Positions 59,922-64,000 of a DNA stretch of 64,000 nt are shown one piece after another. The stretch is from Roseomonas aerilata DSM 19363 (GTDB lineage Bacteria > Pseudomonadota > Alphaproteobacteria > Acetobacterales > Acetobacteraceae). A program made the translations under genes and the position numbers. The stretch spans positions 62,001 through 126,000 of the forward strand of contig NZ_JONP01000003.1 in assembly GCF_000711725.1 (NCBI RefSeq). Reading direction: 5' to 3'. Positions within the stretch are counted from its first letter, which is position 1. Each line of letters starts with the position of its first letter. The notes under the pieces are model-generated. The model made no database searches. It saw only the letters and a list, made by a program, of their open reading frames with translations, and was not told the DNA's origin.

Positions 59922-61280
59922 ATGGGCACCGGGCGCGCACTGACGGAGCCGAGCCGCCGGACGGAGGTCCTGGGCGAGTACGACGTGGTCGTCCTCGGCG
60001 GCGGCATGGCGGGGATGGCGGCCGCGGCGGCGGCCGGGCGGGACGGCGCCTCCGTGCTGGTGGTGGAGCGCTACGGCTTCCTCGGCGGCATGGGCACCGC
60101 GGCGGGGGTGACGAATTTCTGCGGCCTGCACGCGAACGTCCACGGCGAGATCCGCCAGGTCGTGCACGGCGTGACCGACGATCTGCTGGGGCGGATTGAC
60201 CGGCTCGGCGGGCTCAGGGCGCCGCACGACGTCTTCGGCAAGACCTGGGCGCAGGCCTACGACACCGCCGCCTTCAAGATCGCGGCGGACGACCTGCTGG
60301 AGGCCGCGGGGGCGGAGGTGCTGTTCCACGCCGTCGCCGCGGGCGTGGTGATGGAGGAGGGCGGCGGCCGCGTCTCCGCCCTGCTGATCGAGACGCGCTC
60401 CGGCCGGCGGGCCGTGCTGGGGCGGGTTTTCGTGGATGCCTCCGGCGACGGCGACCTGGCGGCCTGGGCCGGTGCGCCCTGGGAGCTGGGCGATGGGGAA
60501 GGGGGGATGCTCTACCCCTCCACCATGTTCCGGCTGAACGCGGTGGAGCCGGGCGCGGCCGAGGCGCGCGCCTGGGAGGGGATCCCCGCCATCATGGCCG
60601 CCGCCGAGCGCGACGAGGGCATCCGCTTTCCCCGGCGCACGCCGATCGTGCGGCCGCAGAAGAACTCCATCGAGTGGCGCGCGAACGTCACGCAGGTGGC
60701 GAATGCGGATGGCAGCGCGGTGGACGGCACCGACGCCCTGCAGCTCAGCCGCGGCGAGATCGAGGGACGGCGGCAGATCCGCGACAGCTTCGCCTTCCTC
60801 CGCGCGCGCGTGCCCGCCTTCCGCAACGCCTACATCGTGGACATCCCGCCCCAGCTCGGACTGCGCGAGACGCGGCGTGTGCTCGGCGACCACGTGCTGA
60901 CGGAGGAGGAGGTGCTGGGCTGCGCGAGCTTCGCGGACACCATCGGCGTGAACGGCTGGCCGGTGGAGGCGCACGTCGCGGGCGACGTGCTGTTCAAGTG
61001 GCAGGACATCCCCGCGAGCCGGGGCTTCAACCACCTGCCCTACCGCATGCTGCTGCCGCGCGGGCTGGAGAATGTGCTCGTGGCCGGGCGCTGCGCCTCG
61101 ATGACGCATATGGGGCAGTCGGCGGCCCGCGTCTCCGGCGCCTGCCTGGTGATGGGCGAGGCGGCGGGCGCGGCGGCGGCCATGGTCGCGCGCGGCAACG
61201 CCGGCGTGCGGGACGTTGATGTGGCCGCGTTGCAGGAACGGCTGGAAAGGAGCGGTGCCTTCCTCGGGCGAATGGATTGA
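59922..61280 (+). CDS. FAD-dependent oxidoreductase
   Basis: A 452-residue flavoprotein of the FAD_oxidored (PF12831-like) group. The dinucleotide motif is DVVVLGGGMAGMAAA near residues 21–35. It continues with VVERYGFLGGMGTAAGVTNF and DASGDGDLAAWAGAP. The C-terminal FAD block is RGLENVLVAGRCASMTHMGQSAARV. An ATG at 59922 with GGGGAGGGG upstream is preferred to the GTG at 59904. Members act on hydroxylated or unsaturated organic acids; the substrate is unknown. A TctC gene follows 83 bp downstream, suggesting import and oxidation of one acid. Confidence 0.88.
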   Translation: MGTGRALTEPSRRTEVLGEYDVVVLGGGMAGMAAAAAAGRDGASVLVVERYGFLGGMGTAAGVTNFCGLHANVHGEIRQVVHGVTDDLLGRIDRLGGLRAPHDVFGKTWAQAYDTAAFKIAADDLLEAAGAEVLFHAVAAGVVMEEGGGRVSALLIETRSGRRAVLGRVFVDASGDGDLAAWAGAPWELGDGEGGMLYPSTMFRLNAVEPGAAEARAWEGIPAIMAAAERDEGIRFPRRTPIVRPQKNSIEWRANVTQVANADGSAVDGTDALQLSRGEIEGRRQIRDSFAFLRARVPAFRNAYIVDIPPQLGLRETRRVLGDHVLTEEEVLGCASFADTIGVNGWPVEAHVAGDVLFKWQDIPASRGFNHLPYRMLLPRGLENVLVAGRCASMTHMGQSAARVSGACLVMGEAAGAAAAMVARGNAGVRDVDVAALQERLERSGAFLGRMD

Positions 61281-61363
61281 GGCTGGCCGGGCAGGTTACT
61301 CCGGGGAGAGGGCGGGGAATTGCCCTGCTCCCCGAGGGTGCAGCGAAGGAAGAGGGGAGGAAC

Positions 61364-62350
61364 ATGATGACGGAACAGCTCGACCGGCGGAGCATCCTGG
61401 CGGGGCTGGCGCTCGCCGCAGGCGCGCCGCGCGGGGTGAGCGCGCAGGAGGCCTGGCCGAACCGCCCCGTGCGCGTCATCGTGCCCTTCCCGCCGGGCAG
61501 CACGCCGGACACGGTGGCGCGCGCGGTCCTGCCGCATCTCAGCGAGGCGTTCGGGCAACCCTTCGTCGCGGACAACCGGCCGGGCGCGGGCGGGAACCTC
61601 GGCACGGAGCTGGTGGCCAAGGCGCGGGACGGGCACACGTTGGGGGTGAGCATCAACGGCCCACTGGTCACCGCGCCGGCGCTCTATCCGCGGCTGCCCT
61701 ACGACCCCGCGCGGGACCTCTCCTACATCTCGCTGCTGGCGCGCGGCGCGCAGCTTCTCGTCGTGCATCCCTCGGTGCCAGTGGAGGATTTCGCGGGCTT
61801 CGTCGCCCACGCAAGGGCCAATGCGGGTGCGATCGCCTATGGCTCGGTGGGCGCCGGATCGGCCGGGCATCTGGCGATGGAGGAGATCAAGGCGCGGCTC
61901 GGGCTCGATCTCGTCCACGTGCCCTACAAGGGCTTTCCCGAGGCGACGCTCGACCTTGTGGCCGGGCGGCTGCAGGCGATGGTGATCATCGCCGCCGGGA
62001 TCATCCCGCATGTGGCCGAGGGCAAGGCGCGCGCCCTGGCCGCGACGGCCGACCACCGGCTGGCCCGGCTTCCCGCCGTGCCGACGCTGGAGGAGGCCGG
62101 GATGCCTGATGCGACGAGCTACGCCTGGATGGGGATGGTCGCCCCCTCCGCCACCCCGCCCGCGGTCGTGACGCGCCTGGGAACGGAAGCGCAGGCCGCC
62201 CTTGCCGCGCCACGGGCGCGCGGCGTGCTGGAGGGCGCCGGCTTCGAGGTGGTCGGCTCCGATTCCGCCGGCTTCACCGCCTTCGCGTCGGAGGAGCGGG
62301 CGCGCTGGGGCGGGCTGATCCGGCGGCTGGGCATCACCGCGGAGGGCTAG
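61364..62350 (+). CDS. TctC-family solute-binding protein 5
   Basis: A 328-residue periplasmic receptor. The signal peptide ends near GVSAQ (about residue 28). Motifs are VRVIVPFPPGSTPDTVARAV, VADNRPGAGGNLGTELVA, AYGSVGAGSAGHLAMEEI and HVPYKGFPEATLDLVAG. The start ATG has AGGGGAGG upstream. It is cotranscribed or nearly so with the FAD-dependent oxidoreductase. It converges with another TctC gene with a 5-bp gap. Confidence 0.9.
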   Translation: MMTEQLDRRSILAGLALAAGAPRGVSAQEAWPNRPVRVIVPFPPGSTPDTVARAVLPHLSEAFGQPFVADNRPGAGGNLGTELVAKARDGHTLGVSINGPLVTAPALYPRLPYDPARDLSYISLLARGAQLLVVHPSVPVEDFAGFVAHARANAGAIAYGSVGAGSAGHLAMEEIKARLGLDLVHVPYKGFPEATLDLVAGRLQAMVIIAAGIIPHVAEGKARALAATADHRLARLPAVPTLEEAGMPDATSYAWMGMVAPSATPPAVVTRLGTEAQAALAAPRARGVLEGAGFEVVGSDSAGFTAFASEERARWGGLIRRLGITAEG

Positions 62351-62355
62351 GGGCG

Positions 62356-63333
62356 TCAGTCCGCCTTGATGCCGGCGCGCGCGACGAGGACGCGGAAGCG
62401 CTCCATCTCCGAGGCGATGAGTTGGGAGAAGGCCTGGGGCGAGCGGGCGGCGGGATCGGCGCCCTCCGTCGCCAGGCGTTCGCGCATCTCGGGGCCGGAG
62501 ATGACGGCGTTGAGCTTCGCGTTCATCACCTCGACGAGGGCGGGCGGCGTGCCGGCGGGGGCGACCAGGCCGTGCCACTGCACGAGCTCGAAGCCGGGCA
62601 GCGCTTCCTGGCCTACGGGCAGGAGGCCGGGGATGGAGGCGGAGGGGCTGGCGGCGCTGATGCCGAGGGCCATGAGTTGTCCGTCGCGCACGCCCGGCAT
62701 GACGACGGGCGCGCCGGCGAAGCTCGCCTTCAGGCGGCCGGCGAGGAAGTCGGCGAGCATGGGGCCGTTGCCGCGATAGGGGATGTGGACGAGCTCGATC
62801 CCCGCCGCATCGGCGAAGGCGGCCATGGTGATGTGGGAGGCGGCGCCGTTGCCGGCGCTGCCGTACTCGACCCGGCCGGGGTTGGCACGGGCGTAGGCGA
62901 TGAACTCCACCGCCGTGCGAACGGGAAGGGAGGGATGCACCGCGAGCACGCTCGGCAGCGTGGCGACGAGGGCGACGGGCGCGAAATCCCGGATCGGATC
63001 GTAGGTGATTTGGGGATAGAGCCAGGGGTTCACCGCCAACGTGCCGATATGGCCCCAGAGAAGCGTGTGCCCGTCCTTCGGCGCCCGCGCGACGGCGGTG
63101 GCGCCGACTGTTCCGCCCGCGCCGCCGCGGTTCTCGATCACCATGGGGTTGCCGCCCAGCGCGACCTGCAGGCGCTGGGCGAGGGGCCGCGCGAGGAGGT
63201 CGTTCGACCCGCCGGGCGGGAAGGGCACGACGATGGTGATGGGACGCTGCGGCCAGGCTGCCTCCTGCGCGCGAAGGATGGAGGGGGCGGCCAGGGCGGC
63301 GATGGCGCCCGGCACCAGATGGCGGCGCAGCAT
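62356..63333 (-). CDS. TctC-family solute-binding protein 6
   Basis: A 325-residue periplasmic receptor on the opposite strand. The signal peptide ends at ILRAQ (about residue 22). Motifs are PITIVVPFPPGGSNDLLAR, VIENRGGAGGTVGATAVA, EYGSAGNGAASHITMAAF and HIPYRGNGPMLADFLAG. It shares WGHIGTLAVNPWLY with TctC 3 (GHIGTLSVNPSLY), so the two are probably close relatives. The ATG at 63333 is used. It is divergent from the Pht5-like gene across 115 bp. Confidence 0.9.
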   Translation of the reverse strand: MLRRHLVPGAIAALAAPSILRAQEAAWPQRPITIVVPFPPGGSNDLLARPLAQRLQVALGGNPMVIENRGGAGGTVGATAVARAPKDGHTLLWGHIGTLAVNPWLYPQITYDPIRDFAPVALVATLPSVLAVHPSLPVRTAVEFIAYARANPGRVEYGSAGNGAASHITMAAFADAAGIELVHIPYRGNGPMLADFLAGRLKASFAGAPVVMPGVRDGQLMALGISAASPSASIPGLLPVGQEALPGFELVQWHGLVAPAGTPPALVEVMNAKLNAVISGPEMRERLATEGADPAARSPQAFSQLIASEMERFRVLVARAGIKAD

Positions 63334-63448
63334 GGGGGACGTTCCGTTCCGGTTTTCGCCAGTCTGCGGCCCCGGACGCGCGCGGGGCAAGGCGGCTGGC
63401 AGCCCTGCCAAGCCGCGCCATGATGCGGCGGCCGGAGGAGCGATTCCC

Positions 63449-64000
63449 ATGACCACCCTTATCCTCGCCTGCGCGCCCTATGACCGCGTGCAGCCGCTTT
63501 TCGACGGGCGGGTGAGGGTGGAGGGGGTGGAGATCGTGCCCGTGCCCATCGCCTCGGAGCAGAGCTTCCCGCGGGCGGTGCAGCGGGCGGAGTTCGACGC
63601 GAGCGAGCTGTCGCTGAGCAGCCAGCTCATGCAGGTCTCGCGCGGGGAGGGGGAGTATGTGGCGCTGCCCGTCTTCGTCTCCCGCGCCTTCCGGCACGGG
63701 GCGATCTACCTTCGGCGTGACGCGGGGGTCGCGGGGCCGAAGGACCTGGAGGGGCGGCTGGTCGGCATCCCCGAGTACCAGATGACGCTCGGCCTCTGGG
63801 TGCGCGGGATCCTCGCGGACGAGCACGGGGTGGCGGTGAACGCGATCCGCTACCGCACGGCGGGCACGAATGCCGCGGGGCGGCGGGAGCGGCTGCCGCT
63901 GGAACTGCCCGCGGGGATGGACGTGGCGCCGCTGGCCGAGGGAGACACACTGAACGCGGCTCTGCTGCGGGGCGAGCTGGACGCGATCTTCTCCCCCACC
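63449..64000 (+). CDS. Second Pht5-like PBP2-fold protein, cut by the window edge
   Basis: 184 residues are visible; the gene continues past the right edge. It has no signal peptide. Matches to the Pht5-like protein at 45928 are CAPYDRVQPLFDGRV at the start, AEFDASELSLSS, PVFVSRAFRHGAIYLRRD, GIPEYQMTLGLWVRGIL and ELDAIFSP. A GGAGGAG ribosome-binding site precedes the ATG. It is either another decarboxylase of the 4,5-dihydroxyphthalate type or a related binding-protein-like enzyme. It diverges from TctC 6, and probably begins a further catabolic operon outside the window. Confidence 0.82.
   Translation, partial: MTTLILACAPYDRVQPLFDGRVRVEGVEIVPVPIASEQSFPRAVQRAEFDASELSLSSQLMQVSRGEGEYVALPVFVSRAFRHGAIYLRRDAGVAGPKDLEGRLVGIPEYQMTLGLWVRGILADEHGVAVNAIRYRTAGTNAAGRRERLPLELPAGMDVAPLAEGDTLNAALLRGELDAIFSPT

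Noticed and set aside
61040-63826. 928-codon minus-strand open frame across the TctC genes
   Set aside because: Antisense or alternate-frame sequence; the real genes in both directions have clear signal peptides and motifs.
1-64000. CRISPR arrays, rRNA genes, complete insertion sequences or prophage
   Set aside because: No regularly spaced repeats, rRNA-like sequence, transposase or phage structural gene was seen on either strand.

Overview
This window is a 64-kb piece of a high-GC bacterial chromosome. Three things point to an alphaproteobacterium of the Acetobacteraceae, probably Roseomonas-like. First, the conserved block tsaB–rimI … mucR, fur–olsB–olsA, miaB–phoH–ybeY–corC–lnt–XRE is typical of Alphaproteobacteria. 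Second, there are six TctC-type tricarboxylate-binding proteins. Third, GTG and TTG starts and 4-bp stop/start overlaps are common. The taxon is inferred from gene content; no rRNA gene is present.

Layout. 1–9.9 kb: a divergent trpF running off the left edge, a DsbA-family oxidoreductase, an SH3 lipoprotein, tRNA-Leu(UAA), a DsbD/ScsB-type reductase, an aldo/keto reductase, a SigJ-like sigma factor with its carboxymuconolactone-decarboxylase-type partner, and hrpB. 10–14.5 kb: a DegP-type protease, a low-GC insert with a HEPN-like gene, and an OmpR/histidine-kinase pair. 14.5–24.5 kb: hemN with an Fnr/FixK-type box, an NmrA-like protein, a CoA-transferase/HMG-CoA-lyase pair, YnfA, a cation efflux protein, an NCS2 permease with an N-carbamoyl-D-amino-acid hydrolase, and endonuclease III. 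24.5–36 kb: the conserved housekeeping block on the minus strand (lipoprotein acylation, RNA maturation, tRNA modification, ornithine-lipid synthesis, Fur, MucR, t6A). 36–40.3 kb: a glycosyltransferase, a PEP-CTERM GDSL hydrolase and a chemoreceptor.

40.4–52.3 kb is the most interesting region: a phthalate-type catabolic cluster. A MarR regulator and a Rieske oxygenase face a class-IA reductase, a dihydrodiol-dehydrogenase-like protein, a Pht5-like decarboxylase and a NicX/M29-type putative ring-cleaving metalloenzyme, with two TctC solute receptors. Two copies of a palindrome (CTTAG-N4-CTAAG type) sit on the two divergent promoters. An FAD-linked oxidase and an ABC importer lacking a binding protein follow. 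The substrate is unknown; a phthalate-like or pyridine-dicarboxylate-like acid is the working idea.

52.3–55 kb is a copper-handling operon (DUF2946, YcnI, CopC–CopD fusion). 55–64 kb is another organic-acid region: four TctC proteins, an MBL-fold hydrolase, a ModA-like binding protein, a LysR regulator divergent from a flavoprotein, and a second Pht5-like gene cut by the right edge.

A structured intergenic repeat of several hairpins occurs twice (about 4.71–4.91 and 14.27–14.51 kb), each time immediately 3' of a gene and in the same orientation relative to that gene. No gap between genes exceeds 300 bases. No CRISPR array, IS element or rRNA was seen.
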